Shown here piece by piece: positions 18,538 to 26,803 of a stretch of DNA of 64,000 nucleotides. A model generated the notes under the pieces. That model was not told the DNA's origin. It made no database searches and saw only the letters and a list, made by a program, of their open reading frames with translations. The position numbers were made by a program, and so were the translations under genes. Source of the stretch: an uncultured Eubacteriales bacterium (lineage in GTDB: Bacteria; Bacillota; Clostridia; Lachnospirales; Lachnospiraceae); contig OMWV01000004.1 of NCBI GenBank assembly GCA_900314845.1, forward strand, positions 124,001 through 188,000. Direction: 5' to 3'. How positions within the stretch are numbered: the stretch's first letter is position 1; each line of letters begins with the position of its first letter.

Positions 18538-19623
18538 ATGAGCAGAAAACTGAAAGCGGGTATACTTGGAGCAACTGGTATGGTAGGGCAGAGATTTATC
18601 AGCCTGCTTGAGGATCATCCCTGGTTTGAAGTGGCGGCGGTTGCTGCCAGTCCCAGATCAGCGGGCATGACCTATGAGGAGGCAGTGGAAGGCAGATGGA
18701 AGATGGACACCCCCATACCGGAAGCTGTGAGAAAAATGAAGGTCATGAATGTTATGGACGTTGAGAATGTCTGCGCGCAGGTCGATTTTGTGTTCAGCGC
18801 TGTGGATATGTCCAAGGAAGAGATAAGGGCCATAGAGGACAGATACGCAAAGTGTGAGACCCCGGTCGTATCCAACAACAGCGCGCACCGCTGGACGCCG
18901 GATGTGCCCATGGTGATCCCGGAGATAAACCCGGAGCATTTTCAGATCATAGAAACTCAGAAGAAGAGACTGGGCACAAAGAGGGGCTTTGTAGCGGTAA
19001 AACCCAACTGTTCGATCCAGTCCTACACTCCTGTGCTGACAGCCTGGAAGGAATTTCATCCCACTCAGGCCGTTGTCACGACCTATCAGGCGATATCGGG
19101 GGCAGGCAAGACATTTAAGGACTGGCCGGAGATGAAGGGCAATGTCATTCCTTTCATCAGCGGTGAGGAGGAGAAGTCGGAGGTGGAACCGCTCAAGATC
19201 TGGGGACATATAGAGGGTGATGCGATCGTCAAGGCCCAGTCTCCGATCATTACATCCCAGTGTATCCGCGTCCCGGTCCTCTACGGCCATACGGCAGCTG
19301 TTTTCGTCAACTTTGCAGGAGAGAAAAAGCCTGACAAGGACCTGCTCATCAGGAAGATGGAAGAGTTCTCCGGCCTGCCGCAGAAACTGCAGCTTCCCAG
19401 CGCTCCTAAGCAGTTCATCCGTTATATGAGAGAAGATAACCGGCCTCAGGTGCTCGCGGATGTCGACTACGAGCATGGAATGGGCATTTCCATAGGAAGA
19501 TTGAGGGAAGATAAGATATTTGATTACAAATTTGTGGGACTTTCTCACAACACGGTAAGAGGCGCGGCGGGCGGCGCCGTTCTGTGTGCTGAGCTCCTCA
19601 AGGCTCAGGGCTATCTGGATTGA
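18538..19623 (+). CDS. asd: Aspartate-semialdehyde dehydrogenase
   Basis: Reduces aspartyl phosphate to aspartate semialdehyde, the branch point to lysine/diaminopimelate, methionine and threonine. NADP loop GATGMVGQRF begins near residue 10; catalytic Cys is in KPNCSIQSY (near 155) and RVPVLYGHTA contains the second-half active-site segment. The 361-residue length and these motifs match the archaeal/fungal-type subgroup found in Clostridia. The start is uncertain: GAGAGGAG is 13 bases before ATG 18538 but only 4 before an in-frame TTG at 18529; homology favours MSRKLKAGILGATG. It has its own promoter and precedes the polymer-related genes by 51 bases. Confidence 0.94.
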   Translation: MSRKLKAGILGATGMVGQRFISLLEDHPWFEVAAVAASPRSAGMTYEEAVEGRWKMDTPIPEAVRKMKVMNVMDVENVCAQVDFVFSAVDMSKEEIRAIEDRYAKCETPVVSNNSAHRWTPDVPMVIPEINPEHFQIIETQKKRLGTKRGFVAVKPNCSIQSYTPVLTAWKEFHPTQAVVTTYQAISGAGKTFKDWPEMKGNVIPFISGEEEKSEVEPLKIWGHIEGDAIVKAQSPIITSQCIRVPVLYGHTAAVFVNFAGEKKPDKDLLIRKMEEFSGLPQKLQLPSAPKQFIRYMREDNRPQVLADVDYEHGMGISIGRLREDKIFDYKFVGLSHNTVRGAAGGAVLCAELLKAQGYLD

Positions 19624-19674
19624 TATCCGGCAGGCGAAAAGAGAACAGGGGAATATACGAGCGGGAGAGATATT

Positions 19675-21471
19675 ATGAGTGATAAAATGGTGGTTGTACC
19701 CTATCAGGTCGATCAGGGACTGGTCAGCGCAACAGTAATTGATATCAGGTGGCAGAGGATATTTCTGTATATTACCGTGAAGATAGAGTATGCTGCAGGG
19801 GCTGACAAAACGGCGCCTCCGGACTTCTATTTTGTAGACAGCAATTACTATCCCGGTTTTATGGGGAAGATCGTATCACAGGAAGATCAGACCTATACGC
19901 TTGAGATCAATATCACCAACAACGGAGCCTCCAGGGCGATCGCCTGCGGAGAGTATGCCATCATAGTCGTCCAGAATAAGGTTCAGGTCGCCAGGGCAAG
20001 ATTGTCCTATGAGATCGCGGCAAGACTGGAGGAGGTATCCAGAAACTTCCTTTACAGCAATAAGAACAGGGTGTTTTCCATATCTTTTGTCCTGGATGGC
20101 GACGATGACAGGCTGCCCTTCTATATGTATATTCTTCCAGCCCAAAAGGTGGGGGCGGGCACACCTCCCAATCTGAGGGATAAGCCCAAGAAAAAACCCC
20201 TTGTGCTCAATCCCAAGACAAGGGCGGTCAATTGGTTCAACAAGAACAACAAGAGGCTTATCACGTCTATGTACTGGAAGTACAGGGCACAGAAGCCGGC
20301 AGGGGAGAAATATATCCTCTTTTACTCTGAGCAGAGTGATACGCTGGGCTCGAATATTACGGCGGTCCGCGACAGGATGAAGAAGCGCGGCCTGGATAAG
20401 GAGTATCATTTTGAGGAATATTCCTGCTCCATAAAGGAGCACCCTTCCCGGTCAAACAAGCACTGGGTGGATTATCTGAAGAAGGTTGCCTATGCGGATA
20501 TCATTCTCATGGATGATCACTCTCCGACATTTGACTGGCTGACCTTGGATACCGGCACAAAGATCATTCAGCTCTGGCATGCAGGGGCAGGCTTCAAGTC
20601 ATCCGGATACAGCAGATGGGGACATCTGGGCTGTCCTTCTCCCTGGTCCTGCCACAGGCAGTATTCCTACGGAATAGCCGGGTCCAGGAAGATCGCTCAT
20701 TTCTTTTCCGAGGTCTGGGGCATGAATACCTCCCGGGTGCTTCCCACAGGAATGCCCAGGCTGGATGAGTATCTGGATGAGGACCACAGGAAGAAGACGG
20801 TGGAGCATCTTTACAAGAAGTTTCCCGCTGCAAAGGGCAAGAAGGTCATTCTTTTCGCGCCCACTTACAGGGGCACAGACAGGAGCAACGCCTTCTATCC
20901 CTATGACATGATAGATTTTGACCGCTTTGCTCAGGTATGCGGCGACGAGTATATTGTCTTCTTTAAGATGCATCCCTGGGTATCAGCGGGGACTCCTATC
21001 CCTGATAAATATAAGAACATATTCTTTGATGTGGGCAGCTATCCCAATATAAACAATCTGTTTTATATCACGGATCTGCTGATCACAGATTATTCATCCA
21101 GTATATTTGAGTATTCTCTCATGAGAAAGCCTATGCTCTTTTTCGCTTTCGATGAGGTTCAGTACTCCCTCTCCAGAGGATTTCACAGGCCATACAGAGA
21201 ATCAGCTCCCGGAAAGGTCTGCGCTAAGTTCTCAGAACTGATGGACGCCATAGAGAAGAAAGACTTTGAATATGAAAAGGTTGAGGAGTATGTCAGCAGT
21301 TCCTTCGACTATATTGATACGCATTCTTCGGACAGGGTCATAGACTGGCTGATCCTCGGCAATATCCCTGAGGAACTTCAGAAGGAGATAGACAGGGAGG
21401 ACGCGATCGGGAAGAGACTGGCGAGACTGGACTTTAAGCCTCCGTTCGCAGAAAGGGAAGAGATACAATGA
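19675..21471 (+). CDS. CDP-glycerol glycerophosphotransferase family protein
   Basis: The 598-residue cytoplasmic or membrane-edge enzyme has a beta-rich N-terminal domain (to about 190) and a TagB/TagF-type transferase domain (about 215-560). The latter shows LWHAGAGFKSSG, FAPTYRG, KMHPWV and ITDYSSSIFEYSLMRKPMLFF, the usual conserved blocks that bind the CDP-alditol. Family members add glycerol or ribitol phosphate to teichoic-acid-like polymers. Its stop overlaps the start of a cytidylyltransferase gene (ATGA), which would supply the CDP-activated donor. The exact polymer cannot be read from sequence. Confidence 0.88.
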   Translation: MSDKMVVVPYQVDQGLVSATVIDIRWQRIFLYITVKIEYAAGADKTAPPDFYFVDSNYYPGFMGKIVSQEDQTYTLEINITNNGASRAIACGEYAIIVVQNKVQVARARLSYEIAARLEEVSRNFLYSNKNRVFSISFVLDGDDDRLPFYMYILPAQKVGAGTPPNLRDKPKKKPLVLNPKTRAVNWFNKNNKRLITSMYWKYRAQKPAGEKYILFYSEQSDTLGSNITAVRDRMKKRGLDKEYHFEEYSCSIKEHPSRSNKHWVDYLKKVAYADIILMDDHSPTFDWLTLDTGTKIIQLWHAGAGFKSSGYSRWGHLGCPSPWSCHRQYSYGIAGSRKIAHFFSEVWGMNTSRVLPTGMPRLDEYLDEDHRKKTVEHLYKKFPAAKGKKVILFAPTYRGTDRSNAFYPYDMIDFDRFAQVCGDEYIVFFKMHPWVSAGTPIPDKYKNIFFDVGSYPNINNLFYITDLLITDYSSSIFEYSLMRKPMLFFAFDEVQYSLSRGFHRPYRESAPGKVCAKFSELMDAIEKKDFEYEKVEEYVSSSFDYIDTHSSDRVIDWLILGNIPEELQKEIDREDAIGKRLARLDFKPPFAEREEIQ

Positions 21472-22256
21472 ATATTGCCATAGTATTTGCAGGCGGGAGC
21501 GGTGTGCGCATGGGGGCCGGCATCCCCAAGCAGTTTCTCGAGATAAACGGAAAACCCATCATCATCCATACGCTGCAGCTTTTTCAGTATCACAATGAGA
21601 TAGACAAGATCTACCTGGCCGTTCTGGAAGATTATATCGATTATATGAGAGTCCTGGTGGAGGAATATCACCTGACAAAGGTCGTCTGCATCATGCCCGG
21701 AGGCTCGACTGCCCAGGATACCATTTACGGTGAGCTCAAGAGGGCAGAGTCGGAGAATCCGGATGATTCTATCGTTCTGATCCACGACGGTGTGCGTCCC
21801 TTTGTCTCCTACGATGTGATATCAAGGAACATCCAGGGAGTTAAGGATTACGGGAGCGCTATCACAGCCACGGCGTGCTATGAGACTATCATCATAAGCA
21901 AGGACGGCAAGGGCGTGGACGCTGTGCCTTTCCGGAAGGAGACATTCACAGCTCAGGCTCCCCAGAGCTTCTACCTTAAGGATATCATTGCGGCTCACGA
22001 TTATGTGCGCAGCCTGTCCACAGGCTACAGCAATATGGTGGATGCCTGCACGATCATGACATCCCAGGGGAAAAGTGTTCATCTTGTCGAGGGCAACAGG
22101 GGCAACATAAAGGTTACGACCCCGGAGGATGTGTATACATTCCGGGCCCTGATGCAGTACAGGGAGAATGAGCAGGCCTTCGGCCTGGGAGGTCTTTCCA
22201 ATGAGATCAGCGCAAGAATGAGACAGGCAGGGAGTATGCACCGAGATGACAAATGA
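21468..22256 (+). CDS. IspD/TarI-family cytidylyltransferase
   Basis: The 262-residue enzyme has the loop FAGGSGVRMG with following PKQFLEINGKPIIIHTL, the VLIHDGVRPF block and the C-terminal KVTTPEDV. These are shared by IspD (CDP-methylerythritol for isoprenoids) and TarI (CDP-ribitol for wall teichoic acid). Direct coupling to the CDP-alditol transferase gene before it and to an epimerase after it favours the TarI-like polymer role. It overlaps both neighbours (4 and 11 bases). Confidence 0.85.
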   Translation: MNIAIVFAGGSGVRMGAGIPKQFLEINGKPIIIHTLQLFQYHNEIDKIYLAVLEDYIDYMRVLVEEYHLTKVVCIMPGGSTAQDTIYGELKRAESENPDDSIVLIHDGVRPFVSYDVISRNIQGVKDYGSAITATACYETIIISKDGKGVDAVPFRKETFTAQAPQSFYLKDIIAAHDYVRSLSTGYSNMVDACTIMTSQGKSVHLVEGNRGNIKVTTPEDVYTFRALMQYRENEQAFGLGGLSNEISARMRQAGSMHRDDK

Positions 22257-23322
22257 ATCATTAGATCCGGTCCTTCAGGAGGATCTGGAGAATATTGTAA
22301 GAGGCGGCTTTGATTTCAGAAAACTGGATGGGCGCAGGGTCCTGGTGACAGGCGCGACGGGCCTTATCGGTTCACAGATCGTGAAAGCCATCCTCTGCGC
22401 GGACAGGCTGCTGGGAATATCCGTTCACGCAGTCGCTGCTGTCAGAAGCAGGCAGAAGGCTGAGAAAGTATTTGCAGGGATCATGGACAGACCACAGCTT
22501 GATATCCTGGTGGGAGATATCCGGGATGAAATGGACTGGGAGGGAGATGTGGATTACATCGTTCACTGCGCCAGCGCGACCAGTTCCCGCTATTTTGTGG
22601 AGAATCCGGTAGAGACGATAGCCACTGCCCTGGACGGAACAAGGGCTGTCCTGGAATTTGCCAGAAAGAAGAAGGTAGGAGGGATGGTCTACCTGTCCTC
22701 CCTTGAGGTCTATGGGGTTCCCCAGGCGGGCAGGGAGACCGTGACGGAAGAGGACTACGGTTATATAGATCCTCTCAAGGTCAGAAGCAGCTACTCGGAA
22801 GGGAAAAGGATGGCTGAGTGCATCTGCGCATCCTATGCCGGCGAGTACGGCGTGCCCGTGAAGATCGCCAGGCTTTCCCAGACATTCGGGGCCGGGGTGG
22901 AATATGACGACGGCAGAGTGTTTGCGGAATTTGCCAGATGCGCCATAGAAGGGAAAGACATCGTCCTTCATACATCCGGCTCTACCGTGAGGACCTATCT
23001 CTATACAGCTGACGCGGTGAGCGCTATCCTTACGATCCTTCTTCAGGGAGAGGAGGGCACCGCTTACAATGTGACCAATACAGCTGCCCGCATCTCTATC
23101 CGTGATATGGCATCTCTCGTCTGCCGGATATTCCCGCAGGCCGGGATCCATGTGACATTTGACTGCCCGGAGGATATCTCTTCCTTCGGCTACAACCCGG
23201 AGATGGTCATTGTGCTTGACGATACAAGGTTAAGGGCTCTGGGCTGGCAGGCCCGCGCTGATCTTGAGACCATGTTTTCCAGACTTGTAAGGTCCATGAC
23301 TCTGAGCAGAAAGGATCATTGA
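22246..23322 (+). CDS. NAD-dependent epimerase/dehydratase family protein
   Basis: Extended short-chain dehydrogenase of 358 residues: NAD loop GATGLIGSQIV near residue 37, catalytic YSEGKRM (Y-x3-K) near residue 179 preceded by YLSSLEVYG, and C-terminal sugar-nucleotide part. Substrate is unknown; the neighbours suggest a CDP- or nucleotide-linked sugar or alditol for a surface polymer. It overlaps the cytidylyltransferase gene by 11 bases. The stop at 23322 is followed by 257 bases of leader of the next operon. Confidence 0.85.
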   Translation: MTNESLDPVLQEDLENIVRGGFDFRKLDGRRVLVTGATGLIGSQIVKAILCADRLLGISVHAVAAVRSRQKAEKVFAGIMDRPQLDILVGDIRDEMDWEGDVDYIVHCASATSSRYFVENPVETIATALDGTRAVLEFARKKKVGGMVYLSSLEVYGVPQAGRETVTEEDYGYIDPLKVRSSYSEGKRMAECICASYAGEYGVPVKIARLSQTFGAGVEYDDGRVFAEFARCAIEGKDIVLHTSGSTVRTYLYTADAVSAILTILLQGEEGTAYNVTNTAARISIRDMASLVCRIFPQAGIHVTFDCPEDISSFGYNPEMVIVLDDTRLRALGWQARADLETMFSRLVRSMTLSRKDH

Positions 23323-23339
23323 CTTATCTGCTCATCTGG

Positions 23340-23380
23340 TATATGATAGGACATATATGGAAAAGGTTTACCAATGTAAA
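23340..23380. promoter_or_regulatory. Two small palindromes upstream of the nitrogenase-like operon
   Basis: TATATG-ATAGGA-CATATA (23340-23357) and TTTAC-CAAT-GTAAA (23367-23380) are perfect short inverted repeats just upstream of the presumed promoter. They could be operators; the arms are short, so chance is possible. Confidence 0.3.
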
Positions 23381-23395
23381 GCTGAGGCTGAACGT

Positions 23396-23424
23396 TTGGC
23401 ATTCCCGATGAATTTTATTAATTT
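23396..23424 (+). promoter_or_regulatory. Possible promoter of the nitrogenase-like/hyp operon
   Basis: TTGGCA (23396-23401), 17-base spacer, TAATTT (23419-23424). The -35 is good and the -10 is weak. Transcription would begin near 23431, giving a leader of about 150 bases. Confidence 0.45.
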
Positions 23425-23430
23425 AGAATA

Positions 23431-23532
23431 GTATCAACTTTAACGGCAAGGTGATCCAAGCGGAAATTGTTGAATGGAGCCAGGAAGGCGGGATGAGTCT
23501 GTTCCCTGCTTTTTCTGCTGCGCGATAATTGC
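23431..23532 (+). promoter_or_regulatory. Structured leader, candidate riboswitch aptamer
   Basis: GGCAA (23445-23449) pairs with TTGCC (23529-23533), closing an 89-base domain. Inside it GCGGG (23479-23483 area) can pair with CCTGC before a TTTTT run near 23510, and CAGGAA with TTCCCTG as an alternative. The domain abuts the terminator/SD hairpin that follows. I compared it by eye with the known Moco, FMN, TPP, lysine, glycine, SAM, fluoride and cobalamin consensus cores and saw no match. Confidence 0.4.
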
Positions 23533-23579
23533 CCTCCTTTGTGCAATGGCGGATGACCCTGCACATTGGAGGTTTTTTT
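23533..23579 (+). terminator. Terminator hairpin that also buries the ribosome binding site
   Basis: CCTCC-tt-TGTGCA (23533-23545) pairs with TGCACA-tt-GGAGG (23560-23572), 11 bp with a 2-base internal loop, followed by seven T. The 3' arm GGAGG is the Shine-Dalgarno sequence of the gene starting at 23580. Folding therefore blocks both transcription and translation. Confidence 0.7.
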
Positions 23580-24341
23580 ATGCTCAGCATAGCGGTATAC
23601 GGCAAGGGAGGAATCGGCAAGTCTACGGTAACAGGAAATCTGGCGGCAGCATTTGCCTCTCTCGGCAAAAGGGTCGTGCAGATCGGCTGCGACCCCAAGG
23701 CAGATTCTACGATCAACCTGCTCGGCGGACAGCCGCCCATGCCTGTTATGAATTTTATGAGAGAATACGACCGGGAACCTGAGAGTCTGGATGAGATATC
23801 CAAGACCGGTTTCGGAGGAGTCGTGTGTATTGAGACCGGAGGCCCGACCCCGGGCCTGGGCTGCGCGGGGAGAGGCATTATTGCGACATTCAGCCTGCTT
23901 AAGGATCTGAAGATATTTGAGACGGTAAAGCCGGACGTCGTTCTCTACGATGTGCTGGGAGATGTAGTCTGCGGAGGCTTTGCCGCTCCGATCCGGGAAG
24001 GCTACGCGGACAAGGTCCTTATCGTTACATCCGGCGAGAAGATGGCACTGTATGCCGCCAATAATATCTACACGGCCGTGAAGAATTTTGAAGACAGAAG
24101 CTATGCCTCTGTTTACGGGATCGTTTTAAATCACAGGAACGTGGCGGATGAGACACAAAAGGTAGAGGAATTTGCCCGGGAGAGAGGCCTGAGCGTCGTG
24201 GGAGAGATCCCCAGGAGCCAGGATATCAATGACTGCGAAGAGCAGGGGCAGACCGTGATAGAGGGAAGGCCGGACTGCCAGGTCAGCAGAGCCTTCATGA
24301 AGCTGGCATCAGACCTTCTGGCAGCCGAGACAAAAGACTGA
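23580..24341 (+). CDS. NifH-like iron protein (nitrogenase-type reductase)
   Basis: A 253-residue homologue of the nitrogenase Fe protein, a homodimer that couples ATP hydrolysis to single-electron transfer. The P-loop GKGGIGKST is at residues 8-16, the CDPKADST switch region at 37-44, and the two cluster ligands per chain are Cys95 (GLGCAGRG) and Cys131 (DVVCGGFA). All features of an active Fe protein are kept. It is shorter than true NifH (about 290). The start at 23580 is set by GGAGG 7 bases before; an earlier in-frame ATG at 23529 lies in the leader hairpin. It is the first gene of a seven-gene operon and its electron acceptor should be the fused protein that follows 11 bases later. Confidence 0.9.
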   Translation: MLSIAVYGKGGIGKSTVTGNLAAAFASLGKRVVQIGCDPKADSTINLLGGQPPMPVMNFMREYDREPESLDEISKTGFGGVVCIETGGPTPGLGCAGRGIIATFSLLKDLKIFETVKPDVVLYDVLGDVVCGGFAAPIREGYADKVLIVTSGEKMALYAANNIYTAVKNFEDRSYASVYGIVLNHRNVADETQKVEEFARERGLSVVGEIPRSQDINDCEEQGQTVIEGRPDCQVSRAFMKLASDLLAAETKD

Positions 24342-24352
24342 GGATATGAACC

Positions 24353-26791
24353 ATGACGAGTGAGAAGAAGGGAAGAGCATACTTTATGACAGCGGCAGAG
24401 CTTGCCGCTCTGGGGAAGAAACCGGCTGCTTTTACATCTTCGGAGCATCTGATATACAGTTCTCCCGCGACTCTGGCCTTTAATTCACCGGGAGCCCAGG
24501 GCTACGGGGTAAAGAGAGCGGGGCTGTCCATCCCCGGTTCTGTGATGCTGCTTGTTTCACCCGGCTGCTGCGGCAGGAATACGACCATACTCAGCGAGAT
24601 GGGCGGCTACAGCGGAAGATTTTTTTATCTGCTCATGGACAGGACGGATATCGTGACGGGACGGCATCTGAAGAGAATAGAGGATGCGGCAGCAGCTGTC
24701 TATGACAGCCTCCAGGAAAAGCCCGGTGTGATCGTGATCTGTGTCACCTGTGTGGATGCCCTTTTGGGGACGGATATGGAGAGAGTCTGCAAAAAGGCTT
24801 CGGACAGGGTTGGAATACCGGTCCTTCCCTGCTATATGTATGCCCTGACAAGGGAGGGGAGGAAGCCTCCTATGACTTATGTGCGCCAGACCATCTATTC
24901 TCTTTTGACTCCCTCCCGGAGGGTCAGCACCACTGTCAATCTCCTGGGGAATTTCTGTCATCTGGAGGATGACTGTGAACTTTATGATATCCTTAAGGGC
25001 ATGGGTGTGCAGAGGATAAATGAGATCGGGCGGCTGAAGACATTTGACGAGTACAGGCAGATGTCGCAGGCTAATTTTAATATCGTCCTGAATCCGGATG
25101 CTCTGCCTGCGGCAGAGGATATGATGAAGGAACTTGGCATCCCCTATATCGAGCTGCACAGGCTTTACCGCATGGACAAGACAGAAAAGCAGTACAGGCT
25201 TTTTGCCTCGGCACTGGGGGCCCAGGCAGACGTCTCTGTCTGGAAGGAGAGGGCGGCAATGGCCCTTGCTGATCTGAAGGCGGAGTATGGGAATATCCGT
25301 TTTGCCGTCGGGGAGGGCTGCAACGCGGATGCGTTTGAGCTGTCCCTGGCACTGATAGAGTATGGATTTTCCGTGAGAGAGATATTTGCCGAGATAAAAG
25401 ACAATGATATGGCATATATCAGGAAGATCGCCAAACTGAGTCCGGACACGAAGATCTATTCCAATCTTGCCCCGACCATGATCTATTACGAAGAGGATGA
25501 AGAAGGCGTTGATATCAGCATAGGCAAGGATGCCGGCTATTATCATCCGGACAAGCCCCGTCTGGAGTGGAGCGATGACGTGCAGCCCTTTGGATTTACG
25601 GGGCTTGAGCACTTCTTCCGGGCCTGCTCCGGTGCTCTTTTGGCTGCCCGCGGCGGACAGAAGATGGAGCAGGCGGCAGCTGACCCTGATCGATGGCAGC
25701 CCTGCGTCAGCTCGCAGGCTATGCCGGATGTCAAGGGCCTTATGCTTAAGACATCCCCTTTTGCGCCGGATCAGTCAGGGGCAGCTGCTGTCTTCTGCCA
25801 GCTGGGCGGGTTGACAGTCATTGTCGATGCCGGGGGCTGTGCCGGCAATATATGCGGATTTGACGAGCCCAGATGGTTTTCTTCCAAAAGCGCCATTTTC
25901 AGCGCCGGCCTGCGTGATATGGACGCTATCCTGGGTAGGGATGACAAGCTGGTCGAGAAGATCTGTGATGTGAACGGCAGCGTAAGCTCTGATTTTACGG
26001 CATTGATCGGGACGCCTGTGCCGGCAGTGATCGGGACGGATTACAGGGCCCTGTGCCGGATGATAGAGAAAAAGACAGGCCGGCCTGCCCTTTTTGCCGA
26101 CTGCGACGGGACAGGAAATTATGACCAGGGCGAGTCGCAGGCTTTTCTGGCCCTCATGAAAGAATTCGCTTCTGAGAAGCCGGCAGAGCCGGGAGAGCAT
26201 TTTACAGGGGTCCTGGGGGCGACTCCCATGGATCTGGGCGATATAGACGCCCAGGCGGTTATCCGGCCCATGCTGGAGAAAAGAGGCATTAAAAAGGCTT
26301 ATATCTATACCATGGGCGCCGGGCTTAGCGAGATAGGGTCGGCAGGCAGGGCAGACCTTAATATCGTCATATCACCCGCCGCTCTCGGGGCGGCCAGGTA
26401 TCTGAAGGAAAAGTTTAACACTCCTTACGAAGAAGATTTTCCTCTTGAAGCCATACCGGATCTGGACCGAATCCTGGAAGAGTGCAGGGACAGATCTGCC
26501 GGCAGGATCCTTATCGTCGCCGAGCAGATGCTGGCGAATGCCCTGAGAAAGCGGATCCTGGTGGGCAGAGACCAGAATCCTCCTCTTGTCAGGGCGGCTT
26601 CCTGGTTCATGATGGACGATGAGTTTACAGAGGAAGGCGATCTGCACATAGACAGTGAATACGAATGGAAGAAGATTGCCGAGGAAGGCGGCTGGGATAT
26701 CATCATAGGCGATTCCCTTTTTGCGCGGGCGGCCGCTTATGAAGGAAAGTATCTTGACCTGCCCCATTTCGCGGTTTCCGGAAAGTTCTGA
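24353..26791 (+). CDS. Fused two-domain nitrogenase component 1-like protein
   Basis: An 812-residue single chain with two NifD/NifK-type halves. The first (about 45-430) has SPGCCGR with Cys72/73 where NifD has the P-cluster Cys after HGP, and VIVICVTCVDALLGTDM with Cys130/133. The second (about 455-812) has FCQLGG (Cys482), AGGCAGNIC (Cys496, Cys501), ILGRDDKLVEKI and PAVIGTDYRALCRMIEK, the last two being hallmarks of the D/K/E/N family. Subunits are normally separate genes; here they are fused. The usual FeMo-cofactor ligands of NifD (Cys275/His442) cannot be placed. With the NifH-like gene before it this should be a nitrogenase-like reductase or a NifEN-like scaffold. Substrate unknown. 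HypF follows after 12 bases. Confidence 0.85.
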   Translation: MTSEKKGRAYFMTAAELAALGKKPAAFTSSEHLIYSSPATLAFNSPGAQGYGVKRAGLSIPGSVMLLVSPGCCGRNTTILSEMGGYSGRFFYLLMDRTDIVTGRHLKRIEDAAAAVYDSLQEKPGVIVICVTCVDALLGTDMERVCKKASDRVGIPVLPCYMYALTREGRKPPMTYVRQTIYSLLTPSRRVSTTVNLLGNFCHLEDDCELYDILKGMGVQRINEIGRLKTFDEYRQMSQANFNIVLNPDALPAAEDMMKELGIPYIELHRLYRMDKTEKQYRLFASALGAQADVSVWKERAAMALADLKAEYGNIRFAVGEGCNADAFELSLALIEYGFSVREIFAEIKDNDMAYIRKIAKLSPDTKIYSNLAPTMIYYEEDEEGVDISIGKDAGYYHPDKPRLEWSDDVQPFGFTGLEHFFRACSGALLAARGGQKMEQAAADPDRWQPCVSSQAMPDVKGLMLKTSPFAPDQSGAAAVFCQLGGLTVIVDAGGCAGNICGFDEPRWFSSKSAIFSAGLRDMDAILGRDDKLVEKICDVNGSVSSDFTALIGTPVPAVIGTDYRALCRMIEKKTGRPALFADCDGTGNYDQGESQAFLALMKEFASEKPAEPGEHFTGVLGATPMDLGDIDAQAVIRPMLEKRGIKKAYIYTMGAGLSEIGSAGRADLNIVISPAALGAARYLKEKFNTPYEEDFPLEAIPDLDRILEECRDRSAGRILIVAEQMLANALRKRILVGRDQNPPLVRAASWFMMDDEFTEEGDLHIDSEYEWKKIAEEGGWDIIIGDSLFARAAAYEGKYLDLPHFAVSGKF

Positions 26792-26803
26792 GGGCGGCAG
26801 AAG

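Noticed and set aside
22372-23151. Long antisense open frame inside the epimerase gene
   Set aside because: It lies wholly opposite a well-supported gene, has no ribosome site and no recognisable domain. The same holds for long antisense frames opposite gltB (6838-7719), asd (18658-19548), the nitrogenase-like gene (24557-25612), ydjI-like (41786-42919), uvrC (55302-56165) and dnaE (62230-63129).
23431-23532. Molybdenum-cofactor or other known riboswitch upstream of the nitrogenase-like operon
   Set aside because: The conserved cores of the classes I can recall are not present. Kept only as an unassigned structured leader.
23580-26791. True nitrogen-fixing nitrogenase
   Set aside because: D and K are fused, the cofactor ligands cannot be aligned, and nifE, N, B, V are absent. 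Nitrogen fixation is not supported.
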